64,000 nucleotides of DNA from Sporosarcina psychrophila (GCF_001590685.1 NZ_CP014616.1:1859001-1923000); one strand, 5' to 3'. Counted from the stretch's first letter, positions 53,753 through 64,000 are shown. A program made the numbers and translations. The notes: a model not told the origin generated them from the letters alone.

Positions 53753-54327
53753 TGACAAATGTAAACGACGAATTTAAAGAGAACGAAGAAGTAGTAATGG
53801 AAACGCCCGATAATACAGACGACATCATCGAATCAGGTGAAGATACTGAGGAGATTGAAATCGTTGAAAACGGGGAAGAGACAATTGTGCAAGAACTTAC
53901 TGAAAAGCTACAAGAAGAAGAGAATAAACGACTTCGACTTCTAGCAGATTATGAAAACTTCAAGAGACGGGCTACGCTTGATAAAGAAGCGCTACAGAAG
54001 TATCGTGCACAGAACGTCGTGACGAATTTAATACCAGTTCTTGATAACTTTGCACGGGCACTTACTGTGGAAGCGACAACTGAAGAGGCTCAAACGATGA
54101 TGACGGGATTAGATATGATTTATCGTACATTCCTTCAAGCCCTTGAAGATGAAGGTCTTGTTGAAATCCAAGCGCTGGATCAGGAGTTCGATCCGAATTT
54201 CCATCAAGCAATTATGACGGGTTCAGATGAAGACAAACCAGCAGGCATCGTACTTGAACAAATGCAAGCTGGTTATATGTTGAAAGATCGTGTATTGAGA
54301 CCAGCAATGGTTAAAGTAAACGAATAA
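53752..54327 (+). CDS. grpE: Nucleotide exchange factor GrpE
   Basis: 191-residue DnaK cofactor: disordered acidic N-terminus, long coiled coil (NKRLRLLADYENFKRRATLD), beta-wing domain with VEIQALDQEFDPNFHQAIM and GYMLKDRVLRPAMVKV. TAATG overlap with hrcA. Confidence 0.97.
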   Translation: MTNVNDEFKENEEVVMETPDNTDDIIESGEDTEEIEIVENGEETIVQELTEKLQEEENKRLRLLADYENFKRRATLDKEALQKYRAQNVVTNLIPVLDNFARALTVEATTEEAQTMMTGLDMIYRTFLQALEDEGLVEIQALDQEFDPNFHQAIMTGSDEDKPAGIVLEQMQAGYMLKDRVLRPAMVKVNE

Positions 54328-54360
54328 AAAATGTAGCATATATATAGGAGGAATTTGATT

Positions 54361-56187
54361 ATGAGCAAAATTATCGGTATTGACTTAGGGACAACAAACT
54401 CAGTAGTAGCAATTTATGAAGGCGGAGAGCCTAAAGTTATTCCAAATCCGGAAGGTAACCGTACAACTCCATCAGTCGTTGCTTTCAAAAACGGCGAACG
54501 TCAAGTCGGAGAAGTAGCAAAACGTCAATCAATCACAAACCCAAACACAATCATGTCTGTAAAACGACATATGGGAACAGATTTCAAAGTGAAAGCAGAA
54601 GACACTGAATATACACCTCAAGAAGTTTCAGCAATGATTCTTCAGTATTTGAAGGGCTATGCAGAAGAGTATCTCGGAGAAAAAGTAACGAAAGCAGTTA
54701 TTACAGTCCCTGCTTACTTCAGCGATGCACAGCGCCAAGCAACACAAGATGCTGGTAGAATTGCAGGACTTGAAGTAGAACGTATCATCAACGAGCCAAC
54801 AGCAGCTGCACTGGCATACGGCCTTGATAAAACGGACGAAGACGAAACTATTCTTGTTTATGACCTTGGTGGCGGTACGTTCGACGTATCAATCCTAGAA
54901 CTTGGCGACGGTGTATTCCAAGTTAAATCGACGGCGGGCGATAACAAGCTTGGCGGAGACGATTTTGACGATGTTATCATCGACTTCCTTGTTCAAGAAT
55001 TCAAAAAAGACAATGGCGTTGACTTATCGAAAGATAAAATGGCGATGCAACGTTTGAAAGATGCTGCTGAAAAAGCGAAAAAAGACCTTTCAGGCGTAAC
55101 AACTTCACAAATCTCATTGCCTTTCATTACAGCAGGAGATGCAGGTCCACTTCACCTTGAAGTTTCACTTTCACGTGCGAAATTCGATGAATTGACTGCT
55201 CACCTTGTTGAACGTTCAATGGTACCAACTCGTCAGGCCATGAAAGATGCTGGTCTTACTGCATCTGAGATTGACAAAGTAATTCTTGTTGGTGGATCGA
55301 CTCGTATTCCTTCAGTTCAAGAAGCAATCAAGAAAGAAACGGGTAAAGAGCCATATAAAGGTGTTAACCCGGATGAAGTAGTTGCACTTGGTGCAGCTGT
55401 TCAAGGATCAATCTTAAGCGGAGACGTTACAGACGTTGTACTTCTAGACGTAACACCTCTATCACTTGGTATTGAAACAATGGGTAACGTGTTCACTAAA
55501 CTAATCGAACGTAATACGACAATCCCGACTAGCAAATCACAAGTATTCTCAACAGCGGCTGATAGCCAGCCAGCGGTTGATATTCACGTATTGCAAGGGG
55601 AGCGTCCAATGTCCGCGGACAACAAAACGCTTGGTCGTTTCCAATTGACGGACATTCCGCCAGCACCACGTGGCGTTCCACAAATCGAAGTAACATTCGA
55701 TATTGATAAAAATGGTATTGTTACTGTTAAAGCGAAAGATCTTGGAACACAAAAAGAACATAATATTACAATTCAAGCAAGCTCAGGTCTAACTGACGAA
55801 GAAATCGAACGTATGGTGAAAGATGCTGAAGCAAATGCTGAAGCGGACCAAAAGCGTAAAGAAGAAGCGGACTTGAAAAATGAAGCGGACCAACTTGTAT
55901 TCATGGCTGAAAAGACATTGAAAGATCTTGAAGGAAAAGTTTCAGAAGAAGAAGTGAAAAGTGTCGAAGAAGCAAAAGAAGAGTTGAAAACTGCGCTCGA
56001 AGCTGCTGACTTTGACGAAATTCGTACTAAAAAAGAAAAATTGGATGAAATTGTCCAACAGATGACTATGAAGTTGTATGAACAAGCTGCAGCTGAATCT
56101 GCTGAAGGCGCTGAAAACGCAGGCGAACCTAAAGACGACGATATAGTCGACGCAGATTTTGAAGATGTAATCGACGAGAAAAAGTAA
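54361..56187 (+). CDS. dnaK: Molecular chaperone DnaK (Hsp70)
   Basis: 608-residue Hsp70. ATPase motifs [22 protein letters not shown] and [11 protein letters not shown], substrate-binding domain and acidic tail ending in a [16 protein letters not shown] sequence. ATG 54361 after GGAGGA; TTG 54355 rejected. Followed by a terminator before dnaJ. Confidence 0.98.
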   Translation: MSKIIGIDLGTTNSVVAIYEGGEPKVIPNPEGNRTTPSVVAFKNGERQVGEVAKRQSITNPNTIMSVKRHMGTDFKVKAEDTEYTPQEVSAMILQYLKGYAEEYLGEKVTKAVITVPAYFSDAQRQATQDAGRIAGLEVERIINEPTAAALAYGLDKTDEDETILVYDLGGGTFDVSILELGDGVFQVKSTAGDNKLGGDDFDDVIIDFLVQEFKKDNGVDLSKDKMAMQRLKDAAEKAKKDLSGVTTSQISLPFITAGDAGPLHLEVSLSRAKFDELTAHLVERSMVPTRQAMKDAGLTASEIDKVILVGGSTRIPSVQEAIKKETGKEPYKGVNPDEVVALGAAVQGSILSGDVTDVVLLDVTPLSLGIETMGNVFTKLIERNTTIPTSKSQVFSTAADSQPAVDIHVLQGERPMSADNKTLGRFQLTDIPPAPRGVPQIEVTFDIDKNGIVTVKAKDLGTQKEHNITIQASSGLTDEEIERMVKDAEANAEADQKRKEEADLKNEADQLVFMAEKTLKDLEGKVSEEEVKSVEEAKEELKTALEAADFDEIRTKKEKLDEIVQQMTMKLYEQAAAESAEGAENAGEPKDDDIVDADFEDVIDEKK

Positions 56188-56205
56188 ATAAGAATGATCG
56201 TTGAC

Positions 56206-56251
56206 GGAAAAGTCAAAGTCCGATATTCCGGCTTTGGCTTTTCCGATTTTT
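56206..56251 (+). terminator. Terminator between dnaK and dnaJ
   Basis: GGAAAAG.CAAAG.CCG (56206-56222) pairs with CGG.TTTG.CTTTTCC (56229-56244), then TTTTT. Would lower dnaJ relative to dnaK expression. Confidence 0.85.
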
Positions 56252-56261
56252 ATTGTGCGTT

Positions 56262-56372
56262 CAATACTTCAGTACCTAGCTTCAGTCTAGTCTTTAATGG
56301 CAAAGAATGCCTTTAAATTCAAGCCTTCTAGCGCTTTTTTAGGCTGAACAGGCGCTTACGCTTTTCAGTTTT
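56262..56372. repeat. Degenerate family A repeat
   Basis: GTACCTAGCTTCAGTCTAG, TGGCAAAGAATGCCTTTA, CTTCTAGCGCTTTTTTAGGC and AACAGGCGCTTACGCTTTTC align in order with the 123-bp unit at 25742-25864 but with many changes. Confidence 0.6.
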
Positions 56373-56419
56373 TAATGATACAATAGATGATATTCAAAGT
56401 ATTTCGGGAGAGTGAAGTA

Positions 56420-57547
56420 ATGAGTAAAAGAGATTATTATGACGTGCTTGGTATAACAAAATCGGCATCAAAAGATGAGATTAGGAAAGCATATCGTTCG
56501 CTTTCAAAAAAATATCATCCAGACTTGAACAAAGCAGATGATGCAGTTGATAAGTTTAAAGAAGTGACCGAAGCATATGAAGTGCTGAGCGACGATTCGA
56601 AAAAAGCGAATTACGACCAATTCGGACATACGGATCCGAATCAAGGATTTGGTGGTTTTGGTGGCGGAGGCAGCGGAGCTGATGGATTCGGCTTCGATGA
56701 TATATTCAGTTCGTTTTTCGGTGGAAATACACGACGACGTGATCCAAATGCACCTAGAAAAGGCGACGATCTACAGTATTCGATGAACATTGATTTCATG
56801 GAAGCTGTTTTCGGTAAGGAAACGGAAGTTGAAATACCGAAAGAAGAAGACTGTGATACTTGTGATGGGTCAGGCGCTAAAAAAGGGACTAAACCTAAGA
56901 CGTGTACACATTGTGGCGGCTCGGGTCAAATCAGCGTTACGCAAAACACGCCACTTGGCCAAATGGTTAATCGTCGAGCGTGTCAGCATTGTCAAGGAAC
57001 TGGAAAAATAATTCCTGAGAAATGTTCGACTTGTCACGGAGCAGGTAAAGTGACGAAAAGGAAGAAGATTAAAGTAACGATTCCTGAGGGGGTCGATGAT
57101 GGACAACAGCTTCGGGTATCTGGACAGGGAGAACCTGGTCATAAAGGTGGACCTGCGGGCGACTTATATATCGTATTCCGCGTCAGGGCTCATGAGAAAT
57201 TTATCCGTGAAGACGACGACATCTATTTGGAACTCAACCTTTCCTTCCCGCAAGCTTCACTCGGTGATGAGATTGAAGTGCCAACTGTACAAGGCAATGT
57301 GAATTTGAAAATCCCAGCAGGCACGCAAACAGGAACACGATTCCGCCTAAAAGGTAAAGGTGTTAAAAACGTTCATGGCCGCGGTATTGGAGATCAGCAT
57401 GTTGTTGTGAAAGTGTTGACGCCTAAAAAGATGACAGAAAAACAGAAAGAACTGATGCGTGAATTTGCGGCAATTAGCGGCGATTCGCTTGACGAGTATT
57501 CAAGTTCACTGTTCGATAAAATCAAACGTTCAATTAAAGGCGACTGA
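56420..57547 (+). CDS. dnaJ: Chaperone DnaJ (Hsp40)
   Basis: 375-residue type I J-protein. J domain with YHPDLN (HPD), Gly/Phe region, zinc domain with four CxxCxGxG repeats ([32 protein letters not shown]), and C-terminal substrate-binding domains. ATG 56420 after GGGAGAG; the frame from 56387 is unsupported. Confidence 0.97.
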   Translation: MSKRDYYDVLGITKSASKDEIRKAYRSLSKKYHPDLNKADDAVDKFKEVTEAYEVLSDDSKKANYDQFGHTDPNQGFGGFGGGGSGADGFGFDDIFSSFFGGNTRRRDPNAPRKGDDLQYSMNIDFMEAVFGKETEVEIPKEEDCDTCDGSGAKKGTKPKTCTHCGGSGQISVTQNTPLGQMVNRRACQHCQGTGKIIPEKCSTCHGAGKVTKRKKIKVTIPEGVDDGQQLRVSGQGEPGHKGGPAGDLYIVFRVRAHEKFIREDDDIYLELNLSFPQASLGDEIEVPTVQGNVNLKIPAGTQTGTRFRLKGKGVKNVHGRGIGDQHVVVKVLTPKKMTEKQKELMREFAAISGDSLDEYSSSLFDKIKRSIKGD

Positions 57548-57562
57548 AAGGGATGAATTCAT

Positions 57563-58507
57563 TTGAAGTGGTCGGAAATTTCTATTCATACGACGCATGA
57601 AGCAACTGAAGCAGTAGCGAATATTTTACACGAAGCAGGTGCAAGTGGAGTCGTTATCGAAGATTCAGCAGATCCAAGTCGAATCCACGAAGACCGGTTC
57701 GGTGAAATATGGGCACTCGACAAGAACGATTTCCCAGTAGATGGCGTTATCTTAAAAGCCTATTTACCAGTCACTACTTTTCTTATTGAAACGGTGAAAG
57801 ATATCGACCAATCTATCAAAGGTTTATCGGAATTCGGAATAGACGCAGGGGAAAATGCCATTCAGACAAATGAAGTCGATGAAGAAGATTGGGCAACTGC
57901 CTGGAAAAAATACTATCATCCTGTCAAAATTTCTGGACGCTTTACAATTGTACCGACATGGGAAGAATATGAACCTGTTGAATCAGATGAATTGATTATT
58001 GAACTTGATCCTGGCATGGCGTTTGGAACGGGCACACATCCTACAACGGTAATGTGTTTACAAGCGCTTGAGAAATACGTCAAGCCGGGAGACACAGTTG
58101 TTGACGTGGGAACAGGTTCAGGCGTGTTATCTATCGGGGCAGCACTTCTAGGTGCTTCACATGTCCACGCACTTGATTTGGACCAGGTTGCAGTTGTAGC
58201 TGCAAAAGAAAACATTGAGCTGAATCATGTTGAAGAAACAGTGGAAGTGAAGCACGGCAATCTTCTGGATTCTGTAAAAGAGCCGGCTGAAATCATCATC
58301 GCGAATATCCTTGCAGAAGTTATCATTTCCTTTTCGCAAGATGCGTATTCAATTTTACCGGAAAATGGCTTGTTTATTGTTTCGGGAATCATTGGACAAA
58401 AACGTGATCTAGTAAAAGACGACCTAATCAGCAAAGGATTTGAGATTGTCGAATCTGTACTTATGGAAGACTGGGTTGCTATCATCGCTCAAAAAAGGAG
58501 CGTGTAA
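57563..58507 (+). CDS. prmA: Ribosomal protein L11 methyltransferase
   Basis: 314-residue SAM methyltransferase of uL11. N-terminal KWSEISIHTTHEA recognition domain, SAM motif VVDVGTGSGVLSIGA, and IIANILAEV (NPPY-like). TTG 57563 after AAAGGGATG. Follows dnaJ by 15 bp as in B. subtilis (yqeT). Confidence 0.95.
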   Translation: MKWSEISIHTTHEATEAVANILHEAGASGVVIEDSADPSRIHEDRFGEIWALDKNDFPVDGVILKAYLPVTTFLIETVKDIDQSIKGLSEFGIDAGENAIQTNEVDEEDWATAWKKYYHPVKISGRFTIVPTWEEYEPVESDELIIELDPGMAFGTGTHPTTVMCLQALEKYVKPGDTVVDVGTGSGVLSIGAALLGASHVHALDLDQVAVVAAKENIELNHVEETVEVKHGNLLDSVKEPAEIIIANILAEVIISFSQDAYSILPENGLFIVSGIIGQKRDLVKDDLISKGFEIVESVLMEDWVAIIAQKRSV

Positions 58508-58511
58508 CGAT

Positions 58512-59252
58512 TTGCAACGCTATTTTCTGCAATCTCCTTTTGATGAAGATGGAAATGCAATAATTACTGGTGATGACGCTAAACATATCGCGCGTGTTAT
58601 GCGAATGACCGTTGATGATGACGTCATCGCTGTTACTAATGGCGAAGCCTTCGTCTCCCAAATTACAGAGCTTTTACCTGATGGCATCGTAATCCGTCGC
58701 AAAGGAGAACCTCTTCAGTCAAACGAAATGCCTGTTAAAGTAACGGTAGCTTGTGGTCTCCCGAAAGGTGACAAACTCGATTTAATCGTTCAAAAAGGAA
58801 CGGAACTCGGCATGGCAGGGATTTTTCCGTTTCAAGCCGAGAGATCTATTGTAAAATGGGATGACAAAAAAGGTGACAAAAAAGTTGAACGGCTTCGCAA
58901 AATTGCCAAAGAAGCTGCTGAGCAATGTCATCGCACAGTTATCCCGGAAGTGCGAAATCCATTTTCTGTTAAGCAGTTAATCGCTGAATCAGAGAACTTT
59001 GATGTCCTTCTAGTTGCTGATGAAGAAGACGCGAAAAGTGGGGATCCACATAAAATTTCGGACCGTTTAAAAAGTGTATTACCTGGTCAAACAGTACTTG
59101 CTGTATTTGGTCCTGAAGGCGGATTGTCTAGGACAGAAGCCGAAACACTACGTTCGGCAGGTTTTTTACCGATAGCGTTAGGTCCGCGAATACTGCGGAC
59201 GGAAACGGCTCCATTGTATTTATTGTCCGCAATGTCATACGAATTTGAATGA
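58512..59252 (+). CDS. rsmE: 16S rRNA m3U1498 methyltransferase
   Basis: 246-residue SPOUT methyltransferase. N-terminal PUA-like domain (LQRYFLQSPF, HIARVMRM), knot motifs VFGPEGGLSRTEAE and ALGPRILRTETAPLYLL. TTG 58512 after AGGAGCGTG; the longer frame to 58440 overlaps prmA. Confidence 0.95.
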   Translation: MQRYFLQSPFDEDGNAIITGDDAKHIARVMRMTVDDDVIAVTNGEAFVSQITELLPDGIVIRRKGEPLQSNEMPVKVTVACGLPKGDKLDLIVQKGTELGMAGIFPFQAERSIVKWDDKKGDKKVERLRKIAKEAAEQCHRTVIPEVRNPFSVKQLIAESENFDVLLVADEEDAKSGDPHKISDRLKSVLPGQTVLAVFGPEGGLSRTEAETLRSAGFLPIALGPRILRTETAPLYLLSAMSYEFE

Positions 59253-59267
59253 AAGTGGTGAGCAGTT

Positions 59268-60608
59268 GTGTCTTCGGTCGCATTCCATACGTTGGGCTGC
59301 AAAGTGAATCATTACGAAACCGAGGCAATCTGGCAACTTTTTAAAGAAGCCGGTTATGTCCGCGGGGATTTCGAAAAAAATTCTGATGTTTATGTCATTA
59401 ATACATGTACAGTGACGAATACCGGTGATAAAAAAAGCCGGCAAGTCATCCGTCGTGCTGTTCGGAAAAATCCGGACGCTGTAATTTGCGTAACAGGTTG
59501 TTATGCACAAACGTCTCCTGCGGAAATTATGGCGATTCCGGGAGTAGATATCGTTGTTGGAACACAAGATCGGACAAAGCTCCTCGGACTCATTGATGAA
59601 TTCCGTACGGAGCGTCAGCCAATCAATGCAGTCCGCAATATCATGAAAAACAGGATTTATGAAGAACTCGACGTACCTACATTTTCGGATCGTACACGTG
59701 CATCGCTCAAAATCCAAGAAGGGTGCAATAACTTCTGTACGTTCTGTATCATTCCTTGGGCGCGTGGACTAATGCGTTCACGTGATCCACAAGAAGTCAT
59801 TCGACAAGCGCAACAGCTTGTTGATGCGGGTTACCTTGAAATTGTATTAACCGGTATACATACGGGCGGTTACGGTGAAGATTTGAAAGATTACAATCTT
59901 GCTCGTCTTCTTCGGGACCTTGAAACACAAGTCAAAGGACTGAAACGCCTTCGCATTAGTTCGATTGAAGCGAGTCAGCTGACGGATGAAGTAATTGATG
60001 TTCTTCGAGATTCAACAACTATCGTCCGCCACCTGCACATTCCGATTCAGTCCGGTTCAGACACGGTGCTGAAGCGTATGCGCCGGAAATATACAATGGC
60101 GTTTTTCGCAGAACGTCTAGACAGACTTCGTGAAGCGTTGCCGCACCTAGCAATCACTTCGGACGTCATCGTCGGTTTCCCAGGTGAGACAGAAGAAGAG
60201 TTCATGGAAACGTACAATTTTATTCGTGATCACAGATTTTCCGAACTTCACGTTTTTCCTTATTCAAAACGAACTGGTACTCCTGCCGCTAGAATGGAAG
60301 ATCAGGTTCCGGAAGAAGTGAAAAACGAGCGTGTTCACCGTTTAATTGAATTGAATGATCAGCTAGCGAAACAATATGCATCTACTTTTGAAGATGAAGT
60401 ACTTGAAGTCATCCCAGAAGAGAAGTATAAACTTGAACCGGAAAGTGGTCTGTATGAAGGCTATTCAGATAACTATTTGAAAGTTGTTTTCGCTGCCGAT
60501 GAATCAATGGTAGGGAAAATTGTTCGTGTGAAAATTGCACAAGCAGGTTATCCATATAACGAAGGGCAATTTGTCCGCATTATGGAGGAAGAAATACAAC
60601 TTGTTTAA
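59268..60608 (+). CDS. mtaB: tRNA t6A37 methylthiotransferase MtaB
   Basis: 446-residue radical SAM methylthiotransferase producing ms2t6A. UPF0004 domain cysteines (TLGCKVNHYE, INTCTVTN, VTGCYAQ), radical SAM CNNFCTFCIIPWARG, C-terminal TRAM domain. GTG 59268. Called yqeV in B. subtilis. Functionally connects with tcdA, which acts on the same t6A nucleoside. Confidence 0.95.
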   Translation: MSSVAFHTLGCKVNHYETEAIWQLFKEAGYVRGDFEKNSDVYVINTCTVTNTGDKKSRQVIRRAVRKNPDAVICVTGCYAQTSPAEIMAIPGVDIVVGTQDRTKLLGLIDEFRTERQPINAVRNIMKNRIYEELDVPTFSDRTRASLKIQEGCNNFCTFCIIPWARGLMRSRDPQEVIRQAQQLVDAGYLEIVLTGIHTGGYGEDLKDYNLARLLRDLETQVKGLKRLRISSIEASQLTDEVIDVLRDSTTIVRHLHIPIQSGSDTVLKRMRRKYTMAFFAERLDRLREALPHLAITSDVIVGFPGETEEEFMETYNFIRDHRFSELHVFPYSKRTGTPAARMEDQVPEEVKNERVHRLIELNDQLAKQYASTFEDEVLEVIPEEKYKLEPESGLYEGYSDNYLKVVFAADESMVGKIVRVKIAQAGYPYNEGQFVRIMEEEIQLV

Positions 60609-60617
60609 GGTTTCCAT

Positions 60618-60659
60618 AAAAGCTGTTCCTACTTTATTTTGAGTAGAAACAGCTTTTTT
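60618..60659 (+). terminator. Terminator after mtaB
   Basis: AAAAGCTGTT (60618-60627) and AACAGCTTTT (60648-60657) with inner CTACT/AGTAG pairing; T-run follows. Confidence 0.85.
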
Positions 60660-60723
60660 CGTGCAGAAATGAATTGTTCTTGATATGATGTGAGAAGTAC
60701 GGACAACTCGAGGAGGTATTCAT

Positions 60724-61395
60724 TTGAATACAAATTTTGCAACTTACATTGATCATACATTATTGAAAGCTGACGCAAAGAACAATGAAATCGTAACATT
60801 ATGTGAAGAAGCTCGAAAATACACGTTTGCATCTGTTTGTGTAAACCCTACATGGGTGAAAACAGCAGCTGCTGCGCTAGAAGGATCACCTGTTAAAGTG
60901 TGTACAGTTATTGGTTTCCCTCTAGGAGCTTCAACTTCCGAAGTAAAAGCGTTTGAAACTAGGGACGCAATTACAAACGGTGCTAATGAAATTGATATGG
61001 TTATCAATATTGGCGCACTTCGTGGCGGTGATGATGAAACTGTGAAAAAAGAAATCGAAGCGGTAGTTAATGCTGCAAAAGGAAAAGCAATTGTTAAAGT
61101 CATCATTGAAACGTCCCTTTTAACGGATAAGGAAAAAAGGAAAGCATGTGAACTTTCTGTCCTTGCGGGTGCTGATTTCGTGAAAACATCGACAGGCTTT
61201 TCAACAGGCGGTGCGACTGAAGATGATGTGAAGTTAATGAGAGCTGTTGTCGGACCTGAAATGGGTGTTAAAGCTTCAGGTGGTGTCCGGAATTTAGAGG
61301 ATATGAAGAAAATGATTGACGCAGGAGCTACAAGAATTGGTGCCAGTTCAGGCGTTCAGATTATGCAGGGTCTTGAATCACAATCTGATTATTAA
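60724..61395 (+). CDS. deoC: Deoxyribose-phosphate aldolase
   Basis: 223-residue class I aldolase splitting deoxyribose 5-phosphate. Schiff-base lysine in [13 protein letters not shown], second lysine in [25 protein letters not shown] 60724 after GAGGAGG. In B. subtilis deoC is elsewhere in the genome, so this location is a lineage difference. Confidence 0.97.
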   Translation: MNTNFATYIDHTLLKADAKNNEIVTLCEEARKYTFASVCVNPTWVKTAAAALEGSPVKVCTVIGFPLGASTSEVKAFETRDAITNGANEIDMVINIGALRGGDDETVKKEIEAVVNAAKGKAIVKVIIETSLLTDKEKRKACELSVLAGADFVKTSTGFSTGGATEDDVKLMRAVVGPEMGVKASGGVRNLEDMKKMIDAGATRIGASSGVQIMQGLESQSDY

Positions 61396-61410
61396 TTTAA
61401 AAGTTTTATA

Positions 61411-61439
61411 TTGACCTATAGTTAAATCCGCGGTATAAT
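61411..61439 (+). promoter_or_regulatory. Sigma-A promoter of rpsU
   Basis: TTGACC (61411-61416), 17-bp spacer, TATAAT (61434-61439), about 60 bp before rpsU. Confidence 0.8.
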
Positions 61440-61500
61440 TTATGAGTACATGGCACTTGGTCATGTTCTAGAAGTGTGTTTGGAGGGAGGGACAAGAGAT

Positions 61501-61674
61501 ATGTCGAAAACTGTTGTTCGTAAAAACGAATCGCTTGAAGATGCTCTTCGCCGCTTCAAACGTACTGTATCCAAAAGTGGAACAATACAAGAGGTAAGAA
61601 AGCGTGAGTTTTATGATAAGCCGAGTGAAAAACGTAAAAAGAAATCTGAAGCTGCAAGGAAACGTAAATTCTGA
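61501..61674 (+). CDS. rpsU: 30S ribosomal protein S21
   Basis: 57-residue bS21: [20 protein letters not shown] and a Lys/Arg-rich C-terminus [18 protein letters not shown] 61501 after GGAGGGAGG; the frame opens at 61450 but that precedes the ribosome site. yqeY, the usual next gene, is absent. Confidence 0.98.
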   Translation: MSKTVVRKNESLEDALRRFKRTVSKSGTIQEVRKREFYDKPSEKRKKKSEAARKRKF

Positions 61675-61721
61675 TTTCCTGTGGTGATGAGTTCGACCTT
61701 GTTTTGAAATTAAAATTTGGT

Positions 61722-61759
61722 AAACCGGAAAATCCTTTATGGGTTTTCCGGTTTATTTG
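61722..61759 (+). terminator. Terminator after rpsU
   Basis: AAACCGGAAAA (61722-61732) and TTTTCCGGTTT (61744-61754), perfect 11 bp, T-rich tail. Confidence 0.85.
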
Positions 61760-61792
61760 TATATGAGATAAAACAAAAAAATTAAGGGAAAG

Positions 61793-61818
61793 TGAAACTT
61801 CTGAGCATTTGGAACGTA
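61793..61818 (+). promoter_or_regulatory. Sigma-W type promoter of yqeZ-floA
   Basis: TGAAAC (61793-61798), exactly 16 bp, CGTA (61815-61818): the sigma-W consensus. The same operon is sigma-W controlled in B. subtilis. Confidence 0.85.
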
Positions 61819-61861
61819 TATAGAGATATAATAGAATCTATAGAGAGAGGTGAAAAATACT

Positions 61862-63196
61862 ATGCATAAAATGATAGGAAGGGTTCTCCTGTTCATTTTA
61901 TTCGTATCTGTGTTAGCATTCCCACTCTTAGAAACGGGAGCTGCAGCTTCGAAAGTCTATAAAGTGCCAGTTGAGAACGTAGTTGAGAAAGGATTGTACG
62001 CATTTTTACAGCGGTCATTTACAGAAGCGGAGGCGGCGGGAGCAGAGGCGATCATCTTGGAGATTAATACACCGGGTGGATTTACTGATGCGGCCGACCA
62101 AATTGCCAGGCTGATAAATGAAAGTGATTTGCGGGTAATCGCTTACATTAATAATAAAGCAATCTCTGCTGGTGCATTCATAGCGCTTTATGCCGATGAA
62201 ATCTATATGTCACCTACAGCCACAATGGGCGCGTCACAAGTAATTGATTCGGAGGGAAATGCGGCGGATGCTAAGGCTCATAGTTTATGGGTCGCGGAAA
62301 TGAAAACGGCTGCTGAGTCGAAGAAAGACCGAGAACCGAAATATGCAGAAGCAATGGCAGAACCTGATATTGACTTACCCGCATATCGGGCTGGAGTTGG
62401 GAAACTGTTAACGCTTAAAGCGGATGAAGCAAAAGAAGTCGGTTACAGTCAAGGAACAGTTGGATCTTTCAATGAATTGCTAAAAGTAACAGGGCTTGAA
62501 AATGCAGAAATCATTTCAACAAATGAAACATTTACGGAAAGTATTGCTCGTTTCATCACCCATCCGGTCGTTGTACCGATTCTTTTATCAATTGCGGGAC
62601 TTGGATTTGTGTTGGAAATGTACTCGCCAGGATTTGGTGTAGCCGGAACGATGGCTGCTAGTTCATTAGCTCTATTCTTTTACGGACATCTTGTTGCCGG
62701 GCTTGCGGGTTATGAAACGATTATCCTGTTTCTAATAGGGGTCGTTCTCATCGTAGCGGAATTCTTCTTGCCCCATGGTATAGCAGGTGTCATTGGAACG
62801 CTCGCAATTATAGGTAGTATCATTATGGCGGGCGGCAATCCGATGTATATGGCGATTTCTGTCCTTATCGCGGTTGCTATCGCTGTTATAGGGATGGTGA
62901 TTATTATGAAATTTTTCGGTAAAAAACTGCACTTGCTCAACAAGGTTGTGCTAATGGATACAACTGATACGGAAAGTGGTTATGTTTCGAATGTGAACAG
63001 GGTTGAATTGCTTGGACGCATTGCAAAAACATCGACTGCACTTAGACCATCTGGTGCAATTGAGTTAGATGGAGAACGAATCGATGTTGTTTCTGAAGGA
63101 AGCTACATCGCTAAAGGAATACATGTTATCATTGTAAAGGTTGAAGGTTCCCGGATTGTAGTCAGGGAATCAGTAGAAAAGGGGGAAATTAAATAA
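61862..63196 (+). CDS. yqeZ: NfeD-family membrane serine protease-like protein (YqeZ)
   Basis: 444 residues: signal peptide (about 1-28), ClpP/SppA-like domain with [15 protein letters not shown] and the candidate catalytic Ser in [16 protein letters not shown], then four to five membrane helices and a C-terminal OB-fold NfeD domain ([26 protein letters not shown]). Partner of the flotillin encoded next; together they organise membrane microdomains. ATG 61862 is preferred over GTG 61850, which overlaps the AGAGGTG site. Own sigma-W promoter suggests induction by envelope stress. Confidence 0.93.
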   Translation: MHKMIGRVLLFILFVSVLAFPLLETGAAASKVYKVPVENVVEKGLYAFLQRSFTEAEAAGAEAIILEINTPGGFTDAADQIARLINESDLRVIAYINNKAISAGAFIALYADEIYMSPTATMGASQVIDSEGNAADAKAHSLWVAEMKTAAESKKDREPKYAEAMAEPDIDLPAYRAGVGKLLTLKADEAKEVGYSQGTVGSFNELLKVTGLENAEIISTNETFTESIARFITHPVVVPILLSIAGLGFVLEMYSPGFGVAGTMAASSLALFFYGHLVAGLAGYETIILFLIGVVLIVAEFFLPHGIAGVIGTLAIIGSIIMAGGNPMYMAISVLIAVAIAVIGMVIIMKFFGKKLHLLNKVVLMDTTDTESGYVSNVNRVELLGRIAKTSTALRPSGAIELDGERIDVVSEGSYIAKGIHVIIVKVEGSRIVVRESVEKGEIK

Positions 63197-64000
63197 TGGC
63201 AGGACTCTTAGGTTCAGGAAGTTTAGTAATGGTCGTTGTAATAGCAGTTGTAGCAATCATCGTATTGTCAGCATTTTTCACACTCGTTCCTGTGGCGCTG
63301 TGGATTTCAGCAATGGCAGCAGGCGTTAGAGTAAGTATATTCACATTGATCGGTATGCGTCTTCGCCGGGTTATTCCGAGTCGAATTGTTAATCCGCTTA
63401 TTAAAGCACATAAAGCTGGACTGGATGTTTCAATTAATCAGCTTGAAAGTCATTATCTTGCGGGAGGAAACGTTGACCGTGTCGTCAATGCTCTAATCGC
63501 TGCACACCGTGCGAACATCGAACTTACATTTGAACGTGCTGCTGCAATCGATCTTGCAGGACGTGACGTTCTAGAAGCGGTTCAAATGTCCGTTAACCCG
63601 AAAGTTATTGAAACACCATTCATCGCCGGTGTGGCAATGAACGGGATTGAAGTAAAAGCAAAAGCGCGTATTACAGTACGTGCAAACATCGACCGTCTTG
63701 TCGGTGGTGCAGGTGAAGAAACAATCGTTGCCCGTGTTGGTGAGGGTATTATCTCGACAATCGGTTCATCTATCGACCATGCAAAAGTATTGGAAAATCC
63801 TGATATGATTTCTCAAACTGTTCTAGCAAAAGGTCTTGACTCAGGTACTGCATTCGAAATTCTATCGATTGATATCGCAGACGTTGATATTGGTAAAAAC
63901 ATCGGTGCAGAACTTCAAACTGAACAAGCAATGGCTGATAAAAACATTGCACAGGCAAAAGCAGAAGAACGCCGTGCAATGGCAGTTGCAAACGAACAGG
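63196..64000 (+). CDS. floA: Flotillin-like protein FloA, 3'-truncated by window edge
   Basis: Open from ATG 63196 (TAATG overlap with yqeZ) to the window end, 268 codons of about 330. N-terminal membrane-embedded hairpin (about residues 8-42), then the SPFH-like region with [20 protein letters not shown] and [20 protein letters not shown], and the start of the Ala/Glu-rich coiled coil ([19 protein letters not shown]). Scaffold of functional membrane microdomains (YqfA in B. subtilis). Absent from ORF lists because its stop is outside the window. Confidence 0.96.
   Translation, partial: MAGLLGSGSLVMVVVIAVVAIIVLSAFFTLVPVALWISAMAAGVRVSIFTLIGMRLRRVIPSRIVNPLIKAHKAGLDVSINQLESHYLAGGNVDRVVNALIAAHRANIELTFERAAAIDLAGRDVLEAVQMSVNPKVIETPFIAGVAMNGIEVKAKARITVRANIDRLVGGAGEETIVARVGEGIISTIGSSIDHAKVLENPDMISQTVLAKGLDSGTAFEILSIDIADVDIGKNIGAELQTEQAMADKNIAQAKAEERRAMAVANEQ

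Overview
The window is chromosomal DNA of an endospore-forming, low-to-mid G+C member of the Bacillales. The core gene order (aspS, 6S RNA, tcdA ... cymR-iscS-mnmA ... recD2, alaS-ireB-ruvX-yrzB-mltG ... yqeG-yqeH-aroE-yhbY-nadD-yqeK-rsfS-yqeM, comEA-EB-EC, holA, rpsT, gpr, spoIIP, lepA, hemW, hrcA-grpE-dnaK-dnaJ-prmA-rsmE-mtaB, deoC, rpsU, yqeZ-floA) follows the Bacillus subtilis backbone. The differences (deoC after mtaB, an uninterrupted sigK beside yqeG, dispersed hairpin repeats) suggest a Planococcaceae genome, most likely Sporosarcina-like. The family assignment is an inference; sporulation is supported by sigK, gpr, spoIIP and a YjcZ-type gene.

Layout. 1-2.6 kb: end of aspS, a 6S RNA with its own promoter, and tcdA. 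2.6-7.8 kb: a loose accessory stretch with a lipoprotein, DUF4184 and DUF5694 proteins, a truncated DUF5412 remnant and small membrane proteins, one of which may start at ATT. 7.8-15.1 kb: rarA (reverse strand) divergent from cymR-iscS-mnmA-TPR-recD2. 15.1-24.7 kb: the alaS T-box, an unexplained array of six exact 20-nt units in the alaS leader, then alaS to mtnN plus an unlisted 26-codon membrane peptide gene. 24.9-26 kb: intact sigK (reverse) and a tandem 123-bp repeat. 26-35 kb: ribosome assembly/NAD genes and the competence operon, in which comEA is split by a one-base frameshift. 35-41 kb: yqzM, holA, rpsT, gpr, spoIIP, lepA.

41.0-51.4 kb is a decayed integrative element inserted at the 3' end of lepA. 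A 43-bp copy of the lepA end (39/43 identical, 18-bp identical core) lies 10.32 kb downstream, immediately followed by what looks like the original lepA terminator. A broken tyrosine recombinase abuts the lepA-side copy. Cargo includes an amidase remnant, DinB, two GNATs, a DJ-1-like protein lacking its cysteine, an MFS exporter, a Cys/Arg-rich mini-protein, and an intact 590-codon protein of no recognisable family, whose upstream partner carries two in-frame stops.

51.4-64 kb returns to the backbone: hemW, the CIRCE-controlled hrcA heat-shock operon, RNA/protein modification genes, deoC, rpsU and a yqeZ-floA operon preceded by an exact sigma-W type promoter; floA runs off the end. Starts were moved from the longest ORF to the best Shine-Dalgarno-supported codon where the two differ, as noted per gene. 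No tRNA, rRNA, CRISPR array or intact insertion sequence was seen.
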